In this document: positions 25,006 to 33,637 of the stretch, one piece after another | Layout: every line of letters begins with the position of its first letter | Position numbering within the stretch: the stretch's first letter is position 1 | Assembly: GCF_003977755.1 (NCBI RefSeq) | Contig: NZ_RQWN01000002.1 | Coordinates: 806,001-870,000, forward strand | Origin: Haloterrigena salifodinae | GTDB taxonomy: Archaea; Halobacteriota; Halobacteria; Halobacteriales; Natrialbaceae | Direction of reading: 5' to 3' | Length of the DNA: 64,000 bases | The notes under the pieces: model-generated | Told to the model about the DNA's origin: nothing | What the model saw: only the letters and a program-made list of their open reading frames with translations | Databases searched by the model: none | Translations under genes and position numbers: made by a program

Positions 25006-25419
25006 TCAGGCCGCGACGAGAACGACCGCGACGACCGCGAGTCCCAGTCCGAGGACGTTCGTCGTCGCCAGTTGAGCGTCGAAGTAGAGGACGCCGACGA
25101 TCGCCGGAATGACGAAGTAGAGCGCGGAGATCGCCGACACGATCGCCATGTTGCCGTGGGTAAGCGCGGCGTAGAAGCTGATCGTCGCGACGGCCAGCAG
25201 GACGCCAGACAGCAGCGCGAACCCGACGTCCGTCCGCGTCCCGACGACGGGACGACGGGTCACGAGGACGTAGCCGCCGACAACGGCGAGACTCGCCACG
25301 TAGGACAGCAACACCGCGTTGACGGGCGAGAGCGACCGCGTCGCGACGCCGGCCGATACCGCCCAGCCGCCGTACAGGAGCAATGCGCCGAGTGCGAGGA
25401 CAATCGCTACGTTGGTCAT
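25006..25419 (-). CDS. Half-size EamA/DMT family membrane protein
   Basis: A 137-residue protein with five hydrophobic segments: VAIVLALGALLLYGGWAVSA, AVLLSYVASLAVVGGYVLV, VGFALLSGVLLAVATISFYA, IVSAISALYFVIPAIVGVLY and a final NVLGLGLAVVAVVLVAA. This is one EamA repeat, the half-size form of drug/metabolite transporters, which must dimerise to make a ten-helix pore. No other half is next to it. Substrate unknown. Confidence 0.82.
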   Translation of the reverse strand: MTNVAIVLALGALLLYGGWAVSAGVATRSLSPVNAVLLSYVASLAVVGGYVLVTRRPVVGTRTDVGFALLSGVLLAVATISFYAALTHGNMAIVSAISALYFVIPAIVGVLYFDAQLATTNVLGLGLAVVAVVLVAA

Positions 25420-25503
25420 AGCCCAAGGCGCGCCTTCATCGACAAAAGCGTCCCGCTCTCGAGAATAATTCCCGATAGAGACATATTATCCGAGTGACGG
25501 ACG

Positions 25504-26865
25504 TTATCCGGAGAGGTCCTTGAGCACCGCACGTGCAGCCTCCCGACCGCTTCGCATCGCGCCCTGAATCGACGACCAACGGGTGTAGTCGCCGGCCAGG
25601 TAGACCGAACCCGACGGCTCCCGCGGGTCCGGCAGTCCATCGTGGATCCCCGGCGGCTGGTCGAACTGCGCGAACGGCACCCGCTCGGTGTGCAGCGGCT
25701 CGAGGTCGCCGAACTGCTGGTCCGGATACCACGACTCGAGCGCGTTCCGTGTCCGTGCGGCCAGTTCCGCGTTGCGCTCCTCGGGGTCGCGACCGTCGTC
25801 GCTTTCGCTCGAAGATTCGAGGCGCACGCCGTCTCCCGAGGTCCCGAGATCCTCGCCCTCGAGATATGTCGCGCTGATCAGCGCTTCCCCGTCGGGCGCG
25901 TACTCCGGCGCGACCGCGCTGTGTGGGACGACGTGGTTCGGGCCGTCGTCGTCGACCGCGTTGAGCAGGAGTCGCCTCCCCGTCTCGAGGTCCGCGCCGC
26001 TCGGCAGCGCGTAGTACTGGGTGACACAGCCCCGCGCGTCGGTCGGGATCGACTCGAGACCGGTTAGGTCGCATGCGGCCGGCGGATCGGTCGCAACGAC
26101 GACGGCGTCGACCTCGCCGTTCATGCCGTCGGCCAACTGGACGGTTGCGGAGTCGCCCTCGCTCGAGACCGACTCGACCTCGCGGCCGGTCTCGACGCCC
26201 CCGCCGACCTCGCGCACGCGATCGGCGAGTTGCGTTGGGATCGCTTCCATCCCCGCGGCGGGGACCGCGGCGCCGCCGGCCGCCAGCGTCCGAAACGTGT
26301 ACTCGAAGACGCGACGCGAGGTCGACAGCGAGCGGTCGAGGGTGATCCCCCCGTAGAAGGGTGCGACGACGGTCTCGACGAACCCGTCCGAAAAGCCGCG
26401 CTCGCGGAGGTAGCGCTCGATCGACCGATCCGCGCCGCGGTCGGCGTCGAAGAGCCGGTCCGGATTGGTTCGACGCAACTCCAACCAGAGCCGGGCGACG
26501 CGGAGCCGGTCGCCCAGCGTGATATCGGGGTTGCGCAGCGTCGCGGGGAGCGCCGCCGGTGCGCTGCGCGGGTCCGCGAGGACCGTTTGGCGTCCCGGGT
26601 GCGCGATCGTCGCGCCGGACGTGAACCGGCGCAGGTCCAGTGCCTCGAGATCGAGCTCCCGTCGGACGGCGGGATAGGCCGGAAACAGCACCTGGAAGCC
26701 CCGATCGAACCGATAGCCGTCGCGCTCGAGCGTCCGGACGCGACCGCCGACGGTCTCGCGGCGCTCGAGCAGCGTCGCGTCGAGACCGCCGCCGGCGAGG
26801 TGCCTGGCGGCGACGAGACCGGCGAGGCCGCCGCCGACGACGAGGACGCGCGGTGTCGATGTCAT
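25504..26865 (-). CDS. FAD-dependent amine oxidase/phytoene desaturase-like protein
   Basis: A 453-residue flavoprotein. The nucleotide motif VLVVGGGLAGLVAARHLAGG is at residues 7-26, followed by TLLERRETVGGRVRT, the GGR motif of amine oxidases and desaturases. The FAD-closing motif near the C-terminus is SVYLAGDYTRWSSIQGAMRS. The acid insert near residue 350 is haloarchaeal. Related proteins act on carotenoid or other isoprenoid substrates, or as protoporphyrinogen oxidases. No crt genes are adjacent, so the substrate is open. Confidence 0.82.
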   Translation of the reverse strand: MTSTPRVLVVGGGLAGLVAARHLAGGGLDATLLERRETVGGRVRTLERDGYRFDRGFQVLFPAYPAVRRELDLEALDLRRFTSGATIAHPGRQTVLADPRSAPAALPATLRNPDITLGDRLRVARLWLELRRTNPDRLFDADRGADRSIERYLRERGFSDGFVETVVAPFYGGITLDRSLSTSRRVFEYTFRTLAAGGAAVPAAGMEAIPTQLADRVREVGGGVETGREVESVSSEGDSATVQLADGMNGEVDAVVVATDPPAACDLTGLESIPTDARGCVTQYYALPSGADLETGRRLLLNAVDDDGPNHVVPHSAVAPEYAPDGEALISATYLEGEDLGTSGDGVRLESSSESDDGRDPEERNAELAARTRNALESWYPDQQFGDLEPLHTERVPFAQFDQPPGIHDGLPDPREPSGSVYLAGDYTRWSSIQGAMRSGREAARAVLKDLSG

Positions 26866-27013
26866 GACCGATCGTTCGGCAACCGGTTACTAAGCCGTGG
26901 GGCCAAACGACTGCGGCGACGGCGATCGATCGCCGTCGGTCGCGTCGCCGACCGCCGCGGCCATCACTCGCAAGGACACGCGTTAACTTTCGTTTCGGAG
27001 TTCGTGACTTCGC

Positions 27014-28108
27014 ATGGGAGATAATGACAACCACCGGGCGGCGGGAGAGTCTGACACCCAAGCGCGGGCGAAACTGGACTTCACCCGAGACGTGTCGCGG
27101 CGGCGAGCGATACAAATCGGCGGGTTAGCCGTCTTCGGCATGGCCGGGACGGCGGAGGCGTTCGACCCCGAGAAGTTCGACGTGGCGCCCCTCGAGAGCG
27201 TGCAGGAAGTCGAGGTCGAGGAACAGGGACTCGAGTACTTCACGATCCAGCAGGCGCGGGTCGTCCACGACCTGACGGCGCGGATCTATCCCTCAGACGA
27301 CAACGGTCCGGGGGCGCCCGAAGCGGGCGTCGTCTACTTCATCGATCGGCAGATGAACTCGGCGTGGGGCCGCGGCGAGCGGTGGTACATGCAGGCTCCG
27401 TTCGCCGGGAAGAACCCGACCGATCCGTTCGAGGACGACCCGGAGGAGCCGGAAGACGTCGATCCGGAGGCGGAAGTCCCGTGGGCGGAGACGAACCCCT
27501 CGGAGACCCAGGGCTGGCAGTACGCGCTGACGCCGAACGAGGCGTACGATCAGGGCATCAACGCCGTCGAAGAGTACGTCCGGTCGGAGTCCGACGCGGA
27601 TTCGTTTACGGACCTGAACGGCGACCGGCAGGACGCAGTGGTCGCCGCGCTCGAGGAGGACGCGGTCGACACGTTCGATGACACCGACATCGACGCCGGC
27701 GGATTCTTCCTCTTGCTTCGACAGAACACCTTGGAGGGGATGTTCAGCGATCCGATGTACGGCGGCAACCGGGAGATGATCGGCTGGCGGCTGAAGGGGT
27801 TCCCCGGGACGCCCGGCGCGCTCGGCAGCTACCGAGGCCTGCTCCAGGAGGGGGAGTACATCGAACTCAAGGAGGACGACTTCCGGAAGCTGGCCGACGA
27901 CGTCGAGTCGCTCGGGATCGGCGATGAGAACCAGCAGCCGGCGAACGACCAGAGCGAGGAGGGACACGCCCACGTCCACGACGCCGCCGAGGCGGACTAT
28001 CCGAACGTCGTCGACAAGGCGGCGGCCCGCGGGGACGCCGATCGAGAGGTCACGCCGATGAGTCTCGACGACGGTGACGGCGACGCGGACGACGGGGGTG
28101 ATCGGTGA
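27014..28108 (+). CDS. Gluconate 2-dehydrogenase subunit 3 family protein, Tat-exported
   Basis: A 364-residue protein. A twin-arginine signal (SRRRAIQIGGLAVFGMAGT, about residues 28-46) is followed by the mature start AEAFDPEK. The domain of the small subunit of GMC dehydrogenases follows, with ARVVHDLTARIYPSDDNGPG near 80 and VYFIDRQMNSAWG near 106. An acidic tail carries GHAHVHDAAE. The small subunit is needed for export and FAD loading of the catalytic subunit. Its stop overlaps the next start by one base (TGATG). Confidence 0.85.
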   Translation: MGDNDNHRAAGESDTQARAKLDFTRDVSRRRAIQIGGLAVFGMAGTAEAFDPEKFDVAPLESVQEVEVEEQGLEYFTIQQARVVHDLTARIYPSDDNGPGAPEAGVVYFIDRQMNSAWGRGERWYMQAPFAGKNPTDPFEDDPEEPEDVDPEAEVPWAETNPSETQGWQYALTPNEAYDQGINAVEEYVRSESDADSFTDLNGDRQDAVVAALEEDAVDTFDDTDIDAGGFFLLLRQNTLEGMFSDPMYGGNREMIGWRLKGFPGTPGALGSYRGLLQEGEYIELKEDDFRKLADDVESLGIGDENQQPANDQSEEGHAHVHDAAEADYPNVVDKAAARGDADREVTPMSLDDGDGDADDGGDR

Positions 28109-29877
28109 TGGTCCAGCAGCTCGATCCCGTCGACGTGGTGACCATCGGCGCGGGCTGGACCGGCGGCATCGTCGCCAAGGAACTCACCCAGAACGACTAT
28201 CAGGTCGTGAGCCTGGAGCGGGGCGGCGAACGCGAGACGGAGAACTTCTTCACGGTCCACGACGAGCTGGGGTACGCGCTTCGATACAAGCTGATGCAGG
28301 ACCTCTCGAAGGAGACGATCACCTTCAGAAATTCGGTCGACGAACCCGCGCTGCCGATGCGCCGGTACGGCGCGTTCCTCCCCGGCTCGGGCGAGGGCGG
28401 CGCGGGCGTCCACTGGAACGGCCAGACCTGGCGCTTCCTCCCCTACGACTTCGAAATCGAGTCGCGGACGATCGACGAGTACGGCGAAGAGAAGATCCCC
28501 GAGAACATGCAGCTGCAGGACTGGGGGATCAGTTACGAGGAACTCGAGCCCTACTACGACACCTTCGAGTACACCGCCGGCATCGCGGGCCAAGCGGGGA
28601 ACATCGAGGGAGAGGTTCAGGACCTGGGCAACCCCTACGAGGGACCGCGCTCGCGGGAGTACCCCCTCCCGCCGATGATGGAGACCCCGGTCCTCGAGCG
28701 GTTCAAGGAAACGACCGCGGAACTCGGCTACGAACCGTTTCAGGCACCATCGGCCAACCTCACGGAACAGTACACGAATCCGGACGGCGTCCAGCAGGGG
28801 CAGTGTCAGTACTGCGGCTACTGCGAGCGCTTCGGCTGCGAGTGGGGCGCGAAGGCCTCGCCGATCACCACCGTCTTGCCCGCCGCACAGGAGACTGGGA
28901 ACTACGAACTGCGGACTCACTCCGACGTGGTGGAACTGCTGTACAACGAGGACGCACAGGAGGTCGAGGGCGTCCGGTACGTCGATCGGAAGACGGGTCA
29001 GGTGTACGAACAGCCGGCCGACGTCGTCGCGCTGACCGCTTACGTGCTGAACAACGTCCGGCTCCTGTTGCTGTCGGACATCGGCGAGCCGTACGATCCC
29101 GAAACCGGCGAGGGAACCGTCGGGAAGAACTACTGTTACCAGAACTTCCAGGCGAGCGCCCGCGGGTTCTTCGACGACGAGGAGTGGAACCTCTACATGG
29201 GCGCCGGCGCGTTGGGCGCGTCGATCGACGACTTCAACGGCGACAACTTCGATCACTCGGACCTGGACTTCCTCCACGGCGGGAACATCTCCCTGAATCA
29301 GACCGGCGACCGACCGATCGCCAACAACCCGGTCCCCGAGGGAACTCCCTCTTGGGGATCGGAGTTCAAGGCGCAGAGCATCGACAACTACCACAGTTCG
29401 GTCTCGATCGCCGCGCAGGGCTCGGTGCTCCCCTTCCGGGAGAACTACCTCGATCTCGATCCCAACTACACCGATCAGTACGGCCGACCGCTCCTTCGGA
29501 TGACCTTCGACTGGCGCGAGCAGGACCGGAACCTGGTCGAGTACATCGGGCCCTACCTCGAGGAGATCATGGATGAGATGGGCGCCGATACGATCGACGC
29601 GAACACCAGTCTGGAGGGGAGCTTCGACATCACGCCCTACCAGTCCACCCACAACACGGGCGGCGCGATCATGGGGTCCGATCCCGCGGAGTCGGTCGTG
29701 AACAACTACCTGCAGTGCTGGGACGCGAGCAACCTCTTCATCCCCGGCGCCTCCGCCTTCGCGCACAACAGCGGCTACAACCCGACCGGCACTGTCGGCG
29801 CGCTGGCGTTCCGCGCAGCCGAGGGAATCCAGGAGTATCTGGACGAACCGGAGCAGCTAGCGGCTCCCGAGTCGTAG
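28108..29877 (+). CDS. GMC family oxidoreductase, FAD catalytic subunit
   Basis: A 589-residue flavoprotein. It has DVVTIGAGWTGGIVAKELT at residues 9-27, the FAD-contact LPGSGEGGAGVHWNGQTW at 91-108, the active-site STHNTGGAIMGSDP near 515 and the closing GYNPTGTVGALAFRAAEG. A cysteine group C233-x2-C236-x2-C239-x4-C244 may hold an iron-sulfur cluster, as in FAD-dependent glucose and sorbitol dehydrogenases. The protein has no signal of its own and probably leaves with the Tat-exported small subunit. The substrate is an alcohol or sugar acid; it cannot be named. A GTG one codon upstream is an alternative start. Confidence 0.87.
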   Translation: MVQQLDPVDVVTIGAGWTGGIVAKELTQNDYQVVSLERGGERETENFFTVHDELGYALRYKLMQDLSKETITFRNSVDEPALPMRRYGAFLPGSGEGGAGVHWNGQTWRFLPYDFEIESRTIDEYGEEKIPENMQLQDWGISYEELEPYYDTFEYTAGIAGQAGNIEGEVQDLGNPYEGPRSREYPLPPMMETPVLERFKETTAELGYEPFQAPSANLTEQYTNPDGVQQGQCQYCGYCERFGCEWGAKASPITTVLPAAQETGNYELRTHSDVVELLYNEDAQEVEGVRYVDRKTGQVYEQPADVVALTAYVLNNVRLLLLSDIGEPYDPETGEGTVGKNYCYQNFQASARGFFDDEEWNLYMGAGALGASIDDFNGDNFDHSDLDFLHGGNISLNQTGDRPIANNPVPEGTPSWGSEFKAQSIDNYHSSVSIAAQGSVLPFRENYLDLDPNYTDQYGRPLLRMTFDWREQDRNLVEYIGPYLEEIMDEMGADTIDANTSLEGSFDITPYQSTHNTGGAIMGSDPAESVVNNYLQCWDASNLFIPGASAFAHNSGYNPTGTVGALAFRAAEGIQEYLDEPEQLAAPES

Positions 29878-29899
29878 CCGGGCGACGCAGCGTTCGGCG

Positions 29900-29910
29900 C
29901 CGCTTTTTTC
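29900..29910 (+). terminator. Poly-T terminator after the GMC operon
   Basis: A run of six T (29904-29909) follows the GC-rich segment ggcgccgc 22-33 bases after the stop codon, as expected for a T-tract archaeal terminator. Confidence 0.5.
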
Positions 29911-30005
29911 GTTGCGATCGCTCGAGGCCGCGGCTCGAGTCGCGCCCGTTCGCCGTCCCGACTTGCCGACTTGCCGACTCGACGGTTCGCGCCCGCCGCT
30001 CGGAC

Positions 30006-30140
30006 TCAGACGCCGAAGACGAACCGCATCGCGAGGCCGATGAGGATCACGACGATCCCCGAAATCGTCGCGATGGGCGGAATGGGGATCAATAGGAGCA
30101 CGATGCCGAGGAGGATGACGCCCGTCGATAGTTTGACCAT
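30006..30140 (-). CDS. 44-residue membrane microprotein
   Basis: A short ATG frame encodes 44 residues that are almost entirely hydrophobic: MVKLSTGVILLGIVLLLIP, then IPPIATISGIVVILIGLAM, then RFVFGV. The two helices with a Pro-Ile-Pro-Pro turn form a hairpin, as in haloarchaeal microproteins often listed as small transporters without evidence. The basic residue pattern (Lys3 outside helix 1, Arg at the end of helix 2) suggests both ends face the cytoplasm. Function unknown. Confidence 0.7.
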   Translation of the reverse strand: MVKLSTGVILLGIVLLLIPIPPIATISGIVVILIGLAMRFVFGV

Positions 30141-30242
30141 ACGAACGAGTTGCTGCCACGACAGGTATCGGTATGGCTGGCATCCCCAGCGCCACTAAAA
30201 GCGTCGCGACCGTCTCGGACCCGACCGGTCAGCGAGCAGCCA

Positions 30243-30250
30243 CGAATAAG
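30243..30250 (+). promoter_or_regulatory. TATA-like box for the 30274 gene
   Basis: The sequence cgaataag is centred about 27 bases before the ATG at 30274. Confidence 0.4.
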
Positions 30251-30273
30251 CGGCCGCGGTCCGTGGGTTCCGT

Positions 30274-31065
30274 ATGGTCGACGCATCCATCACTCCGATC
30301 GACCGCGGGACGATCACCGCCGACAGCAACAACATCGTCGAGGGCTTTTCCCTGGGATCGGCCGCCGATCCGAACCCCGAGACGGTGATGGCCGACGGCC
30401 CCGTCTACAACGTCGTCATCGATCACCCCGAGGCGACGATCCTCTGGGACACCGGCTCCCACCCCGACGCCGCCGACGGCCACTGGCCCGAGGAACTCTA
30501 CGCCGCCTTCGAACACAGCGGCCTGCGACCGCTCGAGGACGACCTCGCGGACGCGGGCTACGACGTCGACGACGTCGACGCGGTGATCCAGACGCACCTT
30601 CACCTCGATCACGCGGGCGGGCTCTACGCCTTCGAGGGAACCGACGTACCGATCTACGTCCACGAGCGCGAACTGAAGTACGCCTACTACAGCGCCAAGA
30701 CCGACGCGGGCGACGAGGCCTACGTCGCCGGCGACTTCGACCGCGACCTGAACTGGAAGATCGTCCATGGCGACCGCGAACAACACTTCGCGGACCTCGA
30801 GTTCGTCCGCCTCCCCGGTCACACGCCGGGGTTGCTCGGTCTCATCCTCGAACTCGAGGACGCCGGGACTGTCGTCCTCGCGGGCGATCAGGCCTATACG
30901 CGAGCGAACTACCACGACGAGCGACCGATGGGCGGCCAACTGCTCTGGAGTAAACGCCACTGGCTCGAGAGCCTGCGGACCGTCCAGGAGATCGAACGCC
31001 GCCGCGACGCGACCGTGATCTGCGGCCACGACGGCGATGACCTCGAGACGCTTCGCGGATTGTAA
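30274..31065 (+). CDS. MBL-fold hydrolase, N-acyl-homoserine-lactonase-like
   Basis: A 263-residue protein. The metal motif is TILWDTGSHPD near 55 for the strand and QTHLHLDHAGGLY near 105-117, with LPGHTPGLLGL near 185, LAGDQAYTRANY near 207 and CGHDGDD at the end. This order matches the AiiA/AttM lactonase group. Lactone hydrolysis is possible but not shown; archaeal members have been reported to act on other esters. It is convergent with the transporter operon, nine bases away. Confidence 0.82.
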   Translation: MVDASITPIDRGTITADSNNIVEGFSLGSAADPNPETVMADGPVYNVVIDHPEATILWDTGSHPDAADGHWPEELYAAFEHSGLRPLEDDLADAGYDVDDVDAVIQTHLHLDHAGGLYAFEGTDVPIYVHERELKYAYYSAKTDAGDEAYVAGDFDRDLNWKIVHGDREQHFADLEFVRLPGHTPGLLGLILELEDAGTVVLAGDQAYTRANYHDERPMGGQLLWSKRHWLESLRTVQEIERRRDATVICGHDGDDLETLRGL

Positions 31066-31074
31066 GAACGAAAA

Positions 31075-31794
31075 TCAGTGAACGCCGACGTACGCCTCGC
31101 GGACGTACTCGTTGTCGTGGAACTCCGCGGACGTTCCGGCGAGTTCGATCTCGCCGGTTTCGATCAGCGAGAGCCGCTCGGCGTGTTTCAGCGCGAACGT
31201 CGAGTTCTGCTCGGCGAGGAAGATTGTCAGCCCCTCCTCCTGGTTCAGTTGCTCGAGCGCGTCGCCGATGTCCTGGATGATGACCGGCGCGAGCCCGAGC
31301 GTCGGCTCGTCGAGCATCAGGACGTCGGGGTCGCTCATGAGCGCGCGGCCGATGGCGAGCATCTGTTGCTCCCCGCCGCTCATCGTCTCGGCCTCCTGTT
31401 CGCGCCGGTCGTCGAGCCGCGGGAACAGGTCGTAGATCACGTCGAGGTCAGCTCGAACTCCGTCGCGATCGTCACGGAACTGGGCGCCCATCAGCAGGTT
31501 CTCGTGGACCGAGAAGTACGGGAACAGGTCCCGGTCCTCGGTGCAGTAGATGAGACCGTCCCTGACGATCTGCTGGGGCGGCACTCGAGCGAGGTCCGCG
31601 CCGTCGTACCGGATCGTTCCCTCGTACTCGATGAAGCCGGCGACGGCGTTGAGCATGGTCGTCTTTCCGGCCCCGTTGGGGCCGATCACGCCGTAGATCT
31701 CGCCCGCCTCGATCGACAGCGAGACGCCTCTCAATGCGTGTGACTTGCCGTAGTAGACGTTGAGGTCGTCGATTTCGAGTATCGTGTCGGTCAT
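31075..31794 (-). CDS. livF: Branched-chain amino acid ABC transporter ATPase LivF
   Basis: A 239-residue ABC ATPase. It has the Walker A GPNGAGKTTML near 38, the ABC signature MSGGEQQML near 138 and the Walker B PDVLMLDEPTLGLAP near 154-168. The ETIGEIELAGTSAEF-type tail is typical of LivF. It is the last gene of the livKHMGF operon and overlaps livG by one base. The complex imports branched-chain or other amino acids, or related amides, across the cytoplasmic membrane. Confidence 0.92.
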   Translation of the reverse strand: MTDTILEIDDLNVYYGKSHALRGVSLSIEAGEIYGVIGPNGAGKTTMLNAVAGFIEYEGTIRYDGADLARVPPQQIVRDGLIYCTEDRDLFPYFSVHENLLMGAQFRDDRDGVRADLDVIYDLFPRLDDRREQEAETMSGGEQQMLAIGRALMSDPDVLMLDEPTLGLAPVIIQDIGDALEQLNQEEGLTIFLAEQNSTFALKHAERLSLIETGEIELAGTSAEFHDNEYVREAYVGVH

Positions 31795-32522
31795 TACAGT
31801 CCCTCCCCGGCGAGGTACGCTTCCTGGACGCGCTCGTTCTCGGCGATCGCGTCGGGGCTACCCGCCGCGAGGAAGTCGCCGTTGTTGAGCACGACGACGC
31901 GGTCGACCAGATCCATCAGGCCACCCATGTTGTGGTCGACGACGACCATCGTCATCCCCTCCTCGCGGAAGCCTTCGATCTGGGCCGACAGCTCGGCGAT
32001 CTCCGCCTGGTTCATCCCGGCGAAGGGCTCGTCGAGCAACAACAACTCGGGTTCGGTCGCCAGCGCCTTGGCGATCTCGAGCCGGCGGACGTCGGCGTGG
32101 GGCAGTTCGCCCGGCATCTGGTCGAGGTCGTCCTCGATATCGATGCGCGCGGCGTACTCACGGATCTCCGCCTCGCTCGCGCCGCCGTACAGCGAGAAGA
32201 CGCTGTTGGGCAGCGTGAACAGCCCGATGTTGTCGGCGACCGACATCGAGTCGATCGGGTTCGACTCCTGGGAGACTCTCGAGAGGCCCTGATTGACCAC
32301 CTCGTGGGTCGCGTCGTCGGTGATGTCCGCGCCGTCGAACCGGATCCGTCCCTCGGTGACGTCGTAGAGGCCCATGATGCAGTTGAACACCGTCGACTTC
32401 CCCGACCCGTTCGGCCCGATCAGGCCGACGATCTCGCCGCGCTCGACGGACAGCGAGAAGTCGTCGACGGCAACCAGGCCGCCGAACGTCTTCGTGAGGC
32501 CGTCGACCTCGAGGAGGGTCAC
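31794..32522 (-). CDS. livG: Branched-chain amino acid ABC transporter ATPase LivG
   Basis: A 242-residue ABC ATPase from GTG. It has the Walker A GPNGSGKSTVFNCIMG near 37-52, a signature-like segment that reads LPHADVRRLEIAKAL in place of the usual LSxGxQ, and the Walker B ELLLLDEPFAGMNQAEI near 160. LivG proteins usually have LSyGqqR; here the Gln-Gln-Arg is replaced by A-D-V-R-R, which departs from the LSGGQ contact with ATP. It overlaps livM by GTGA and livF by one base. Confidence 0.9.
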   Translation of the reverse strand: MTLLEVDGLTKTFGGLVAVDDFSLSVERGEIVGLIGPNGSGKSTVFNCIMGLYDVTEGRIRFDGADITDDATHEVVNQGLSRVSQESNPIDSMSVADNIGLFTLPNSVFSLYGGASEAEIREYAARIDIEDDLDQMPGELPHADVRRLEIAKALATEPELLLLDEPFAGMNQAEIAELSAQIEGFREEGMTMVVVDHNMGGLMDLVDRVVVLNNGDFLAAGSPDAIAENERVQEAYLAGEGL

Positions 32523-33637
32523 TCGCGATCACCTCCGACCGCGCCGACGGCGTGCCAGATCCAGCGGAAGAGCCCATTGCGGGCGAACACGAGGACGAGC
32601 AGGACCAGCAGCCAGAGCATGACCCAGCGCGTCGAGTGGCCGAACCACAGCCGCAGGATCTCGTCGCGCAACAGCACGAAGAGGAACGCGCCGCCGATCG
32701 GGCCGAGGACGGAGCTCATGCCGCCGATGACCGCCATCGCGATCATCTCGATGCTTCGGTCGACGACGACGAAGGTCGTGGGGTCGACGTTCCCGCCGAA
32801 GTGGGCCAGCAGGACGCCGCCGATCCCCATCGTGATCGAACTGAGCGCGAACGACCAGAGCTTGAACTTCGTCGGGTCGAGCCCGGCCGCCGACACGGCG
32901 CGTTCGTTCTCGCGGATCGCGACGAGCACGGTCCCGACGTTCGATCTGGCGACGACGGTGAGCGCGGCCGCGACGAGTAACATCGGGACGAGCATGAGGT
33001 AGTACCGCTCGGTGAAGTCCCAGGTGAACACCTCGACCGCCTGGAACCCGTTTTCGCCGCCGAGGGTCTCACTGAACCCGATCGTCAGCCGGTAGAACAG
33101 GAGCACGGCGACGAACGTGACGAGCGAGAAGTACGGCCCCGACAGGCGCAGCGAGGGCAGGCCGATGAGCAGGCCCAGCACTAGCGCCGCGAGGATCGAG
33201 ACCGGGATGGTGACCCAGAAGCTCGGCACCGGGCTGAGGTTGACGGCTAACAGCGCCGTCGTGTAGCCGGCCGCGGCCGACAATGCCGAGTGGCCGAAGC
33301 TGATATAGCCGGTGTAGCCGCTCTGGATGTCCCAGCCCATCGCGAAGATCGACCAGATGCAGGCAACCGCGAGCGTCCGCATGTAGTTGCCGACGAACAG
33401 CGGCGCCCACATCGGAACGGTCGCGAGCGCGACGAGCGCCGCGACGAGCAGCCCCAGCTGGAGCCCCGTCACCTCGCCGACGTACGAGCCGAGGAACCGG
33501 TTGAAGAGGTTCGCGCCGGGTTGCAGCACGCGGTCGATCGGCGAGAGGACGCGGGCGGCGGCCCGCCTGCTCGGGGGCAAGATCGTTTGCCGAACCGTAC
33601 TTCGCAGCCGTCCGATCCGTCTGACGCGTTCACTCAT
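32519..33637 (-). CDS. livM: Branched-chain amino acid ABC transporter permease LivM
   Basis: A 372-residue permease with about ten helices. The conserved LivM block is GYTGYISFGHSALSAAAGYTTAL near 108-130, and the EAA-like cytoplasmic loop is AIRENERAVSAAGLDPTKFKL near 245. The N-terminal 55 residues are an extra basic cytosolic extension. The gene overlaps livH by eight bases and livG by four, so translation is tightly coupled. Confidence 0.93.
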   Translation of the reverse strand: MSERVRRIGRLRSTVRQTILPPSRRAAARVLSPIDRVLQPGANLFNRFLGSYVGEVTGLQLGLLVAALVALATVPMWAPLFVGNYMRTLAVACIWSIFAMGWDIQSGYTGYISFGHSALSAAAGYTTALLAVNLSPVPSFWVTIPVSILAALVLGLLIGLPSLRLSGPYFSLVTFVAVLLFYRLTIGFSETLGGENGFQAVEVFTWDFTERYYLMLVPMLLVAAALTVVARSNVGTVLVAIRENERAVSAAGLDPTKFKLWSFALSSITMGIGGVLLAHFGGNVDPTTFVVVDRSIEMIAMAVIGGMSSVLGPIGGAFLFVLLRDEILRLWFGHSTRWVMLWLLVLLVLVFARNGLFRWIWHAVGAVGGDRE

